Of a stretch of 64,000 bases of DNA, positions 15,698 through 25,362 are shown in pieces. The DNA comes from Rhizobium bangladeshense. Its GTDB lineage: Bacteria > Pseudomonadota > Alphaproteobacteria > Rhizobiales > Rhizobiaceae. The stretch covers positions 580,611 to 644,610 of the forward strand of contig NZ_CP071613.1 in assembly GCF_017357245.1 (NCBI RefSeq), in the 5' to 3' direction. Position 1 is the stretch's first letter. Each line of letters begins with the position of its first letter. The translations under genes and the position numbers were made by a program. Below the pieces are notes generated by a model, which saw only the letters and a list, made by a program, of their open reading frames with translations, was not told where the DNA came from and made no database searches.

Positions 15698-17164
15698 GGG
15701 CAGGAAGGGCCGAGCCGGGTCGAAGATCGCGGTGCCCGTGATCGGCGAGATGCTGCCGGACAGCGCGACGGCGAATTCCCTGAGACCCCGCGGCCTGTCA
15801 TTCAGCGCGTCGACCGCCGCGATCACTGAGCCGCTTTGTGCATAGGCCGCGGCGAAGGTCTCGGGAGCCACTCCGAGATATTCCGCCAGCAGGCGATTGC
15901 GCAGGTCGGCGATCGCGTGACGATGCTCGCCGTTTTCAGCTTCGAACAGCAGATCGCATTCTGAATCAAGCCCTTCCGAGCGATTGTTGAGATTGGAAGA
16001 GCCGATGCGAACCAGCTCGTCGTCGGCGATCATCAGTTTGGAATGGATCAGCACCTCGACCTCGTTGTCCGCCTGCAATGGCGACCCAGGCTTTTTTCGC
16101 CCGGGCACGACGGGATAGTAGACCCGCAGGCGGTCGGCGCGATCGGCACGTTTGAGGCGGCGGATGACACGGTCGCGATTGCTGCCCATGACAAGCTTTT
16201 CGATCAGCCCGTGAGAGCTGCGGGTGCAGATGGCGACGACCTCCGGTCCGTCTTCCTCTTGCAACCGAGCGGCGATGGCGTCGGCGACGCGGAAGGAGGC
16301 TAGATATTGGGCCTCGATATAGAGATGACGCCGGGCGCGGGCGATGATGTCAAGGGTTGAGGCAATGCCGTCGCCGATCCCGGGGCGCCAGGTGGTGGCT
16401 GGCTCAGTCAGGGCGAAAGCGACAGGGATCTCCCGCAGCGAGACCGAAAGATCGTCCGGCCAGGCGAAGGGCATGCTCGCGGCAAGCGGCAGATGCTTTT
16501 CGCCGGTGGCGTTTTCCCAGCGCCGCCTGGCAATGTCACCGATCAGCCGGGCGGCATCACCCGTCACCATCGCCTGCACGTCGTGCAGCGGATCGTAGGG
16601 GGTCCCCTCGGGGTCGCGCCGCAGCCTGTCCTTGGCGCGATGGCGCCTGGTATCCCATCGCCGCGACGTCAGGTCTATGCCGCCGATAAAGGCGACCGCG
16701 TCATCGATGCAGACGAGTTTTTGATGATGACAGCCGCGGATCGCGCCCTGTAGGTCGAAACGCAGATCGATCCTCGCATTCCTGGGGAATTTCTTCTTCC
16801 GAAGCAGATCAATCGATTTGTCCGAATAAATCGGCCCGAGCGCCCAAATAAGGATGCGTATTTCAAGCTCGGGGTTTTCCGCTGCCAGCGCATGCAGCAG
16901 GTCGGCCAAGGTTTCTTCAGACTTTTCAGGCTCCATCCGAATATTGGGGTGGAAGTCCCATCCAACGATCCACACGCTGCGGCGGGCCTGTCGCAACGCC
17001 CGCGAGACTTCTGCAAAATATTTGTTGCCATTGATCAAGAACGCGGCTTTTTCCGCGCGTCCATGCAGCCGCAGTGCCGTGCTTCCCTCTTTTTCGTCGC
17101 TTGGATGTTGCGCTTTTGTTCGTGTCAGGTACGGTTGATTGGATATGCTTTCGAATGCGGTCAT
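15644..17164 (-). CDS. Phospholipase D family / cardiolipin synthase B-like
   Basis: 506 residues. Two PLD HKD motifs are visible: HHQKLVCIDDAVAF and HSKLMIADDELVRIGSSNLNNRSEG. The family transfers phosphatidyl groups; ClsB makes cardiolipin or phosphatidylglycerol from phospholipids in the inner membrane. The frame reaches a GTG at 17209, but the EcfG promoter -10 at 17193-17196 lies before 17164 and after 17209, and GAGG precedes the ATG at 17164, so 17164 is the real start. The 3' ends of this gene and the YbhN-like gene overlap by 54 bases, tail to tail. Confidence 0.85.
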   Translation of the reverse strand: MTAFESISNQPYLTRTKAQHPSDEKEGSTALRLHGRAEKAAFLINGNKYFAEVSRALRQARRSVWIVGWDFHPNIRMEPEKSEETLADLLHALAAENPELEIRILIWALGPIYSDKSIDLLRKKKFPRNARIDLRFDLQGAIRGCHHQKLVCIDDAVAFIGGIDLTSRRWDTRRHRAKDRLRRDPEGTPYDPLHDVQAMVTGDAARLIGDIARRRWENATGEKHLPLAASMPFAWPDDLSVSLREIPVAFALTEPATTWRPGIGDGIASTLDIIARARRHLYIEAQYLASFRVADAIAARLQEEDGPEVVAICTRSSHGLIEKLVMGSNRDRVIRRLKRADRADRLRVYYPVVPGRKKPGSPLQADNEVEVLIHSKLMIADDELVRIGSSNLNNRSEGLDSECDLLFEAENGEHRHAIADLRNRLLAEYLGVAPETFAAAYAQSGSVIAAVDALNDRPRGLREFAVALSGSISPITGTAIFDPARPFLPLHRLGLGALVRLFVRPA

Positions 17165-17192
17165 GTTTGCCTCGGCCGTTTGACTGAAAGCA

Positions 17193-17217
17193 AACGCCTG
17201 GAATTTCACAGGGTTCC
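17193..17217 (-). promoter_or_regulatory. EcfG-type promoter, perfect consensus
   Basis: Minus strand GGAAC (17217-17213), 16 bases, CGTT (17196-17193). It lies 29 bases before the PLD-family ATG at 17164 and decides that start. Confidence 0.75.
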
Positions 17218-17266
17218 CGATCGATCAGCGCTCCGCCGTCCTGTGTGCACGATATAAGGAAACAGA

Positions 17267-18517
17267 ATGTCACAACGAGCAGGCAGCGCCGACCTTCCCC
17301 TTCACGGGGGACGCGTGCCGCATTGGCTCGGCGACCGGATGACGCGGCTGGGAACGCTGATCACCGAGGCAATCATCCATCACTACGGTCGCGACGAATT
17401 CCTGCGCCGGCTCGCCCACCCTTTCTGGTTCCAGTCCTTCGGCGCGGTCATGGGCATGGACTGGCATTCCTCCGGGATCACGACCAGCGTTCTCGGTGCG
17501 CTGAAGCGAGGGCTTAAGCCGCGCGCTGGCGAACTTGGCCTGCATGTCTGCGGCGGCCGAGGCACGCATTCGCGCAAGACCCCGCAGGAGCTCGTTTCGA
17601 TCGGCGAACGCGTCGGCCTCGACGGGGAGGGGCTGGCGACGACGAGCCGCCTCATCGCCAAGGTCGACAGCGCCGCGCTTCAGGATGGCTTCGACCTTTA
17701 TCTCCACGGCTTCATCGTCGCCGATGACGGTCATTGGGTGGTGGTGCAGCAGGGCATGAACGGCGACCGGCGGCAGGCCCGGCGCTATCACTGGCTCTCC
17801 GAAGGGCTGGAAAGCTTCGTCGACTCGCCGCATGCGGCAATCGAAGGCAGGAGCCAGGGTGAGATCGTCAATCTCGCCGATAAACGCGCCGAGCGCTCGC
17901 GGCGTGGCCAGCTCGACCTCCTGGCAACGCTGGGCCCCGACCGGATCGTTCGAGAAGCCGCGGCACTGCTGCGCGCCCAAGAGCCGGCGCCCGAACCCGC
18001 CGAACAGCCGCTGCTGCCGCATCTCATCATGCCCGCCCATCACGATGTGCGGGAGAGCGACGTGAACATGCGCCGCCTGCACGGAAATCTGGCTGCCGCG
18101 GCCGACCGCGGGCCGACGGATTTCCAGGAACTGCTGCTCGTTCCCGGCGTCGGCGCCCGGACGGTGAAGGCGCTGGCGATGGTGGCGGAGGTCGTACACG
18201 GCGCACCCTGCCGTTTTTCCGATCCGGCGCGCTTCTCGATCGCCCATGGCGGCAAGGACCGCCATCCCTTCCCGGTGCCGCTCAAGGTCTATGACGAGAC
18301 GATTGGCGTGATGAAGTCGGCCGTGCGCAAAGGCAAGCTCGGACTTGAGGAGGAGTTGCAGGCGCTGAAGCGCCTGGACGAGCAATCTCGGCAGATGGAA
18401 CGCTACGTCACCGGCCCCGACCTCAAGGAGATCATCGCCGGCGAATTTCGCCAATCGGCCGAGCTCGGAGGCCGCAGCGTCTTCGGCTGGGAGCCGCCGC
18501 CGGCCACGGATAGTTAA
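17267..18517 (+). CDS. DUF763 domain protein (416 aa)
   Basis: 416 residues. The N-terminal half shows the DUF763 pattern: ADLPLHGGRVPHWLGDRM, the aromatic-rich HPFWFQSFGAVMGMDWHSSG, LHVCGGRGTHSRKTP and DGHWVVVQQGMN. A later FQELLLVPGVGARTVKALA segment resembles a helix-hairpin-helix DNA-binding motif. DUF763 proteins are most common in archaea and patchy in bacteria; function unknown. The HhH-like motif suggests nucleic-acid contact, which is inference. Start ATG 17267 follows AAGGAAACAG. A shadow frame runs antisense along its whole length. Confidence 0.8.
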   Translation: MSQRAGSADLPLHGGRVPHWLGDRMTRLGTLITEAIIHHYGRDEFLRRLAHPFWFQSFGAVMGMDWHSSGITTSVLGALKRGLKPRAGELGLHVCGGRGTHSRKTPQELVSIGERVGLDGEGLATTSRLIAKVDSAALQDGFDLYLHGFIVADDGHWVVVQQGMNGDRRQARRYHWLSEGLESFVDSPHAAIEGRSQGEIVNLADKRAERSRRGQLDLLATLGPDRIVREAAALLRAQEPAPEPAEQPLLPHLIMPAHHDVRESDVNMRRLHGNLAAAADRGPTDFQELLLVPGVGARTVKALAMVAEVVHGAPCRFSDPARFSIAHGGKDRHPFPVPLKVYDETIGVMKSAVRKGKLGLEEELQALKRLDEQSRQMERYVTGPDLKEIIAGEFRQSAELGGRSVFGWEPPPATDS

Positions 18518-18520
18518 TCC

Positions 18521-19438
18521 TCAATGCCCATCCGGCGGGACGGCTTCGGTCGGAATCGTTTCCTTCAAATTCTTTCGATGGAAGATGAAGAGACCGGCAA
18601 AGACGATGATTGCGGCTCCGATGATGATTTGCGCATCGGGAATGTCATTGAAGAAGATGTAGCCCAGTAAGATCGCCCAGAGCAGCAGCGTATATTGCAG
18701 CGGCGCCAGCAGCGATGCCGGCGCGAGCTTGAGCGAGCGGGTGATCAGCAGATGCGCGCAGGTGGCGACGATGCCGAGCAGCAGCATGCCGGCCCAATCG
18801 ATGGATGTTGCGGGCTGCCAGTTGCCGATGCTGAGTATGATGCCTGTTAGGAGTGCGGCGATCGTCTGCCAGGTTACCAGCGTCGTGTCGCTGGTCGAGC
18901 GCAGGTAGCGGCTCATCACCAGTGACAGCGCAAAGGAAAAGCTGCCGGCGAGGCCAAAGAGCGACGGAAGCGAGAGCATCGCCGTCGACGGACGCAGCGC
19001 GATGACGACGCCGGCGAAGCCGAGCAGAACGGCGAGCCAACGGCGCCAGCCGATCTTTTCCCCGAGAAAGAAATGCGAGAGCGCCGCAATGTAGATCGGC
19101 CCGGCCATGTAGAAGGTCATGACGTCGGCGAGCGGCAGATAGGCGACGGCAGCGTAGAACAGCGCGACATCGGCCGTCGCCATGACGACCCGCATGAACT
19201 GCAACCCTTTCTGCTCGACGCGGAAGAGGGCCATCGGCCCTTGCCGCAGGATCATCGGCCCGAGCACAATGAAGGCCCCCACCGAACGGATCACCAGTAC
19301 CTGGCCGACGGCGAAGCTCGCCATCAGCCACTTGCCCATCGCATCGTTGAGCGCAAAGAGGAGATCGCCGAGCAGCATCAGCACAACGCCCATCACGATC
19401 AGGTTTCCGGCATTGGCAGCGGCCGTGGTGGTCTTCAT
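18521..19438 (-). CDS. DMT-superfamily transporter (EamA family)
   Basis: 305 residues with ten hydrophobic helices forming two EamA repeats (LIVMGVVLMLLGDLLFALNDA...; LSLPSLFGLAGSFSFALSLVMSRYL...). EamA proteins export or exchange metabolites such as amino acids or purines; substrate unknown. The start is the ATG at 19438 (MKTTTAAANAGNL); the frame extends to 19552, inside the palindromic intergenic region, and is rejected. It is divergent from the sugar transporter operon, with which it shares the 19439-19699 control region. Confidence 0.8.
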   Translation of the reverse strand: MKTTTAAANAGNLIVMGVVLMLLGDLLFALNDAMGKWLMASFAVGQVLVIRSVGAFIVLGPMILRQGPMALFRVEQKGLQFMRVVMATADVALFYAAVAYLPLADVMTFYMAGPIYIAALSHFFLGEKIGWRRWLAVLLGFAGVVIALRPSTAMLSLPSLFGLAGSFSFALSLVMSRYLRSTSDTTLVTWQTIAALLTGIILSIGNWQPATSIDWAGMLLLGIVATCAHLLITRSLKLAPASLLAPLQYTLLLWAILLGYIFFNDIPDAQIIIGAAIIVFAGLFIFHRKNLKETIPTEAVPPDGH

Positions 19439-19536
19439 CTCACGTATCCTCGAAAAAGCGGCCGCGCATGCGCGGCCACGTGCGGCTTCGGTCTTAACGC
19501 TGCCGATGTCAAGCGCACCAGGCGAAGCCTTAAAGG

Positions 19537-19552
19537 ATGAAATATATTTCAT
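19537..19552. promoter_or_regulatory. 16-bp perfect palindrome, candidate operator
   Basis: ATGAAATATATTTCAT is self-complementary over 16 bases and lies between the divergent DMT transporter and the sugar-ABC operon. It is AT-rich in GC-rich surroundings. A weaker, related motif (ATGAATTATATTGACAT) follows at about 19555-19571, suggesting two sites. The best candidate binder is the operon's own SorC-family regulator (23355-24359); this is inference. Confidence 0.5.
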
Positions 19553-19699
19553 GCCATGAATTATATTGACATATGTTTGCTGTTGCGATTAGCTCTCCAT
19601 ACCGGACTTCGAGGAGGAACTCCGGTCTTCAATGGATCATCGGCAGCCGCTTGGGCGCCGCCGGATATTTGGGAGGGGCTTCGGCCTCGAGGAGGAAAC

Positions 19700-20725
19700 T
19701 TGCGCAAATTTCTAACCACGACTGCATTGGCAGTCCTCGCATCGACACTTTTCGCCGGCGGAGGCAGCGCGACGGAAAACCCGTTCCGCTGCAAGCCGGG
19801 TGAAAAATACGTCATGAATGTCATGGTTTCGGGTGTCGAATATTGGTTCCCGGTCTATGAAATGTTCAAACAGGCCGGTCAGCAGCTCGGGTGCGAAACC
19901 GCCTATACCGGCACGCCGGAATATGACGTCAACAAGCAGATCGCCACCTTCGATCAGGCGCTGGCCCAGAACCCGGCTGGCATCCTCGTTCATCCGATGA
20001 ACTCGGACCCGTTCATCGAACCGATCAACCGGGCGATCGACCAGGGCACGGCGGTCGTCACCTTCGCGGCCGACGCACCGCTTTCCAAGCGCATCTCGTT
20101 CGTCACGTCGGACAATACCCGCGAAGGCACCTATGCGGCCGACGCGATTGCCGAAAAGATGGGCGGCAAGGGTGAATATGCCGTTCTTGAAAATCCCGGC
20201 CAGGACAATCACGACAAGCGTATCGCCGCCTTCATCGCCCGCATGGAGGAAAAATATCCGGACATGAAGCTGGTCGGCCGCGCGGCGTCCAACCAGGACC
20301 CGAACAAGGCCTACCAGGGCCTGATGAGCCTGGTGCAGGCCCATCCGAACCTTGGCGCCGTCTTCATGCCGGAGGCGAATTCGGCAATCGGCGCTGCCCA
20401 GGCCAACAAGGAAAGCGGCGGCAAGATCCTCGTCATGTGCGCCGACGTCAACGCCAATATTCTCGACATGATCAAGGCAGGCGAGGTGTTCGGCTCGATC
20501 AATCCGAACCAGGGCATGCAGGGTTACATGGGCTTCATGCTCCTGTGGCTTGCCAAGCATCCGGAGCTGATCGATCCGATGAATGACGCCAAGCGCGTCG
20601 GCTTCAACCCGATGAGTATTCCCTTCGTCGATAACGGATTGTCGATCGTCACGGCTAGCAATGCCGATGACTTCTACTGGGACAAGTATCTGAAGCGGCG
20701 GGGCACCAAAGGCATCGAGGAGTAG
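19700..20725 (+). CDS. Sugar ABC transporter, periplasmic binding protein (TTG start)
   Basis: 341 residues. The best start is a TTG at 19700 because GGAGG (19691-19695) precedes it and the N-terminus [26 protein letters not shown] is a signal peptide; the frame is open to 19556 but that part is unrelated. The body is a type-1 (RbsB-like) periplasmic binding fold: [68 protein letters not shown]. It heads the operon and binds the pentose- or polyol-type substrate. A stem-loop (20738-20766) follows. Confidence 0.85.
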   Translation: MRKFLTTTALAVLASTLFAGGGSATENPFRCKPGEKYVMNVMVSGVEYWFPVYEMFKQAGQQLGCETAYTGTPEYDVNKQIATFDQALAQNPAGILVHPMNSDPFIEPINRAIDQGTAVVTFAADAPLSKRISFVTSDNTREGTYAADAIAEKMGGKGEYAVLENPGQDNHDKRIAAFIARMEEKYPDMKLVGRAASNQDPNKAYQGLMSLVQAHPNLGAVFMPEANSAIGAAQANKESGGKILVMCADVNANILDMIKAGEVFGSINPNQGMQGYMGFMLLWLAKHPELIDPMNDAKRVGFNPMSIPFVDNGLSIVTASNADDFYWDKYLKRRGTKGIEE

Positions 20726-20737
20726 GTCTTTGTGCCG

Positions 20738-20766
20738 GCTGTCCGGGGCAGGAAACTCCGGACAGC
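20738..20766 (+). terminator. Intercistronic stem-loop after sugar-binding-protein gene
   Basis: Nine-base perfect arms GCTGTCCGG / CCGGACAGC separated by 11 bases, 12 bases after the binding-protein stop and before the ATPase gene. No T-run: probably an mRNA-stabilising element giving more binding protein than transporter. Confidence 0.58.
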
Positions 20767-20790
20767 TACCGTGAGCGTGAGGAGGAGAGG

Positions 20791-22332
20791 ATGATGGCTT
20801 CGGTGCCGGTTCTGGAAATCCGCAATGTCAGCAAGCACTTCGGTGCGGTGAAGGCGTTGACGGATGTGAGCTTCAGCCTGGATAAAGGCGAGATTCATGC
20901 GCTTTGCGGCGAAAACGGCGCGGGCAAATCGACGCTGATGAACATCATTGCCGGCGTGCTGCAGCCGAGCGAGGGAGCCATTCTCGTCGATGGCGTGCCG
21001 GTCAAGGTGACGTCGCCTGCCGCGGCGCAGGCGCTTGGGATTGGGCTGGTGCATCAGGAAATCGCGCTCTGCCCTGATGCGACGGTAGCCGAGAACATGT
21101 TCATGGCCGCCACCAACCGCCGCCGCTCGCCTCTCATGAATTACGGCAGTCTGGAGCGCAATGCGCAGATCGTGATGAATCGTCTCGCCCCGATCGACGT
21201 GCGACTTAAAGTCGGCGACTTGCCGATATCCAGCCAGCAGCTTGTCGAGATTGCCAAGGCACTGACGCTCGATTGTCGCGTTCTGATCTTCGACGAACCG
21301 ACGGCGGCATTGACCGAAGCAGAAGCCCAGATCCTCTTCGGAATCGTTCGTGACCTCAAGGCGCAGGGCATTTCGATCATCTATATCAGCCACCGCATGG
21401 CCGAAATCTTCAGCCTGTGCGACCGCGTCACGGTATTTCGTGATGGCCGCTATGTCTCGACGGAGAAGGTCGCGGGCCTGACCCCGGACGATGTCGTGCG
21501 CCGCATGGTCGGACGCGAGATTACCCAGCTCTATCCGGAAAAGCAGGCGCCGGCGGAGCGGACCGGCGAGCTCATTTTGAGCGTCCGCGGTCTCGGCGAC
21601 GGCAGCCGCTTCGAGGATGTAAATTTCGAACTGCGCAAGGGTGAAATTCTTGGTGTCGGCGGGCTGATCGGCTCGGGTCGCACCGAGATAGCCGAAGGCA
21701 TTTGCGGATTGCGGCCGGTGATCGCCGGCGAGGTGGAGCTGCACGGACAGCGGCTGCGAGCACGTTCCTATGCGCAGGCCGCACAGGCGGGCATCGTCTA
21801 CCTGTCGGAAGACCGGAAAGGCTCCGGCATTTTCCTGGATCTCTCCGTTGCTCGCAACATTGCGGTTCTCGATCTGAAATCGCTGACCGGACCGCTTGGA
21901 CTGTTAAATTCCGCGGCCGAAGCGGATCGTGCCCGCACCCTGGCCCGGCAGCTCGGCGTGCGGATGGGCGGCATCGATATGCCGGTTTCGTCGCTGTCGG
22001 GCGGAAACCAGCAAAAGGTGGCGATTGCCAAGCAGTTGGCGGTCAACCCCAGGGTCATTCTGATGGACGAGCCGACCCGCGGCATCGATGTCGGCGCGAA
22101 GTCAGAAATCCACCGGCTGCTGCGCGATCTGGCGCGCTCCGGCATCGGCATCGTCGTCATCTCGTCGGAACTGCCGGAACTTCTCGGTCTGTGCGACCGG
22201 GTGCTGGTCATCCACGAAGGCACGGTTGCCGGCGAGGTGGAGGGCGAGACGATGACGGAAGAAGCGATCATGCGGCTCGCGTCGGGTGTCGGCCGCCACG
22301 GTAAGTCAGGGGCATCAGAGCATGCCGCGTAG
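20791..22332 (+). CDS. Sugar ABC transporter ATP-binding protein (RbsA-like, double ATPase)
   Basis: 513 residues with two ATPase halves. First half: Walker [10 protein letters not shown], signature-region [13 protein letters not shown] and Walker [15 protein letters not shown]. Second half: degenerate Walker [11 protein letters not shown], signature [15 protein letters not shown], Walker [15 protein letters not shown]. This is the standard RbsA/MglA layout, whose second Walker A is always divergent. AGGAGGAGAGG precedes the ATG at 20791. It powers uptake with the permease at 22361. Confidence 0.9.
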   Translation: MMASVPVLEIRNVSKHFGAVKALTDVSFSLDKGEIHALCGENGAGKSTLMNIIAGVLQPSEGAILVDGVPVKVTSPAAAQALGIGLVHQEIALCPDATVAENMFMAATNRRRSPLMNYGSLERNAQIVMNRLAPIDVRLKVGDLPISSQQLVEIAKALTLDCRVLIFDEPTAALTEAEAQILFGIVRDLKAQGISIIYISHRMAEIFSLCDRVTVFRDGRYVSTEKVAGLTPDDVVRRMVGREITQLYPEKQAPAERTGELILSVRGLGDGSRFEDVNFELRKGEILGVGGLIGSGRTEIAEGICGLRPVIAGEVELHGQRLRARSYAQAAQAGIVYLSEDRKGSGIFLDLSVARNIAVLDLKSLTGPLGLLNSAAEADRARTLARQLGVRMGGIDMPVSSLSGGNQQKVAIAKQLAVNPRVILMDEPTRGIDVGAKSEIHRLLRDLARSGIGIVVISSELPELLGLCDRVLVIHEGTVAGEVEGETMTEEAIMRLASGVGRHGKSGASEHAA

Positions 22333-22360
22333 AGAAAAAGCAGGGGCAGGAGACAAGGTC

Positions 22361-23353
22361 ATGGCGGACGCTACGTTGGCAACGGCACATCATTCACGCA
22401 TACCGGGCTGGAAGCGGCTGGGGACGATGCGCGAGGCGGGACTGATCGCTATCATCCTGGCGCTCTGCGTCGCGATGAGCTTTGCCTCGCCGCATTTCCT
22501 GACGCTCGGCAACTTCCGGGCAATGCTGATGTCGTTCTCGGTGGAGGGGATCGTCGTCGTCGGCATGACCATCCTGTTGATCGTCGGCGGCATCGACCTG
22601 TCGGTCGGTTCGGTCGTCTGTTTCTCAATGGTGCTGTCGGGCTCCCTGTTCCTGATGGGCCTCGATCCGTGGAGCGCATCTTTGATCGGGATCATCGCCA
22701 GCGGCCTGATCGGCTGCGCCATGGGCTTTTTCGTCACGGTCGTGGGGCTCAATCACTTCATTACTTCGCTTGCGGCGATGGTGATCGTGCGTGGCATCTG
22801 CCTGATCATTACCAAGGGCACGCCGCTGTCGCTGTTCACCTTGCCGCCCTCGTTCAAAGCGGTCGGGCAGGGCACGTTCTACGGTGTCCCCTATGTGATC
22901 CTGATTTTTGTTGCGGTCGTCATGCTGTTCGATTTCCTGCTGCGCCGGGCAACCGCCTTCCGCAAGGTGTTCTACACCGGCAGCAACGAGAAGGCCGCGC
23001 TCTATTCCGGTATAAAGACCAGGCAGGTGAAGTTCTGGGTGACGGTGCTCTGTGCCACGCTGTCCGGTGTCGCCGGGACGATCTACATGTCACGCTTCGG
23101 TGCCGCGACGCCGACCTTCGGTGTCGGCATGGAGCTCAACATCATCGCAGCCGCGGTGATTGGCGGTGCGTCGCTGAACGGCGGCTCCGGAACGATTTTG
23201 GGAGCAATCCTCGGCATCGCCCTGCTGTCGGTCGTCACAAGCTCGTTGATCTTGCTCAACGTGTCCGTCTATTGGCAAGACATGATCAAAGGCTGCATTC
23301 TGCTGACCGCCGTTTCGATCGACCATTTCCTGCACAAGCGGAAGGCTGCCTGA
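22361..23353 (+). CDS. Sugar ABC transporter permease (RbsC-like)
   Basis: 330 residues from the ATG at 22361 (GCAGGAGA upstream); upstream codons to 22286 overlap the ATPase gene. About eight to ten hydrophobic helices, with the family signatures GGIDLSVGSVV and AAVIGGASLNGGSGTILGAILG. Forms the membrane channel with RbsA/RbsB-like partners. The end is one base before the next ATG (23355). Confidence 0.9.
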   Translation: MADATLATAHHSRIPGWKRLGTMREAGLIAIILALCVAMSFASPHFLTLGNFRAMLMSFSVEGIVVVGMTILLIVGGIDLSVGSVVCFSMVLSGSLFLMGLDPWSASLIGIIASGLIGCAMGFFVTVVGLNHFITSLAAMVIVRGICLIITKGTPLSLFTLPPSFKAVGQGTFYGVPYVILIFVAVVMLFDFLLRRATAFRKVFYTGSNEKAALYSGIKTRQVKFWVTVLCATLSGVAGTIYMSRFGAATPTFGVGMELNIIAAAVIGGASLNGGSGTILGAILGIALLSVVTSSLILLNVSVYWQDMIKGCILLTAVSIDHFLHKRKAA

Positions 23354-23354
23354 T

Positions 23355-24355
23355 ATGCCGATAGCCAAGCTCAAACCCGCAAACGCGCCGCGCGAGGAAA
23401 TCGTCGTCGCCCGGCAAATGCACCAGGCTCTGGTCCTGCATTTTCTCGAGGGACTGACACAGTCCCAGATTGCCGATCAGCTCGGCATCTCGCACGCCAC
23501 CGTCAACCGCCTGATCAAGCGCGGCCGCCAGCTCGGTCTGGTCGAGATCAAGATCAAATCGCCGGTCGAGCCGCTGGTCGATATGGAAGAACAGCTGCAG
23601 GCGCTTGGCGGCATCGGCCGCGCCGTGGTGGTGCCGACAGTATCGGACAATCCGCAAACGGCGCTTCAAGCCGTCGGCGAAGCCGCAGCACGATTGCTGC
23701 TGGAAGAGATCACCGACGGCGATACGATCTGCATTACCGGTGGTAAGGGCGTGAGTGCCGTTGTTGCCGGGCTGAAGCCGCCGCGTCGTTTTGATGTCCA
23801 GGTCATTCCGGCGACGGGCTGCGTGCAGGGGAAGCACTATACCGACGTCAACCATGTCTCGACCCTGATGGCGGACCGGCTCGGAGGTCATTCCTATCAG
23901 ATCCATGCGCCTCTCTTTGCCGACGATGCCGAGCAGCGGGCGATGCTGATCAACATGCGTTCCGTCGCAGACGTATTCAAACGGGCGCGCGAGGCGAAGG
24001 TGGCAATGGTCGGCATAGGCTCGATCCTGTCGGACGATTCGAGCTACTACGACCTGCATCCGTCCTCCAGCACCGACCGCGCCGCGATCGAGCGGTCCGG
24101 CGCTTCCTGCGAATTGCTGGCGCATCTGCTCGATGATCATGGTCAAGTCTGCGACTACAGCCTCAACCGCTCGCTGGTGTCGCTGACGCTGCCGGAATTC
24201 GCTTCGATCCCTACCAAGATCGGTGTTGCGAGCGGACCGAACAAGGCCGGCCCGATCCTCAGCGTCCTGCGCGGCAATCATCTGGACACGCTGGTGACCG
24301 ACGAAGCGACGGGTGCGCGGGTGTTGGCGCTGGCAAGTGGCGAAGGAAAATGGGC

Positions 24356-24359
<4 letters not shown>
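23355..24359 (+). CDS. SorC-family sugar-responsive transcriptional regulator
   Basis: 334 residues. N-terminal helix-turn-helix (LEGLTQSQIADQLGISHATVNRLIKRG, ~residues 33-59), then the SorC effector domain, a phosphosugar-binding fold: TICITGGKGVSAVVAGLKP; HYTDVNHVSTLMADRLGGHSYQIHAPLFADD; AMVGIGSILSDDSSYYDLHP; ASGPNKAGPILSVLRGNHLDTLVTDEATGARVL. It probably senses a phosphorylated intermediate made by the FGGY kinase at 27961. EryD, the regulator of erythritol catabolism in rhizobia and Brucella, is of this family. Overlaps the next gene by four bases. Confidence 0.87.
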
Positions 24360-25351
<992 letters not shown>

Positions 25352-25362
25352 CGGACGCCATC

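Noticed and set aside
17270..18454. 394-codon minus-strand frame inside the DUF763 gene
   Set aside because: Antisense to a gene with recognisable family motifs; no conserved domain or start.
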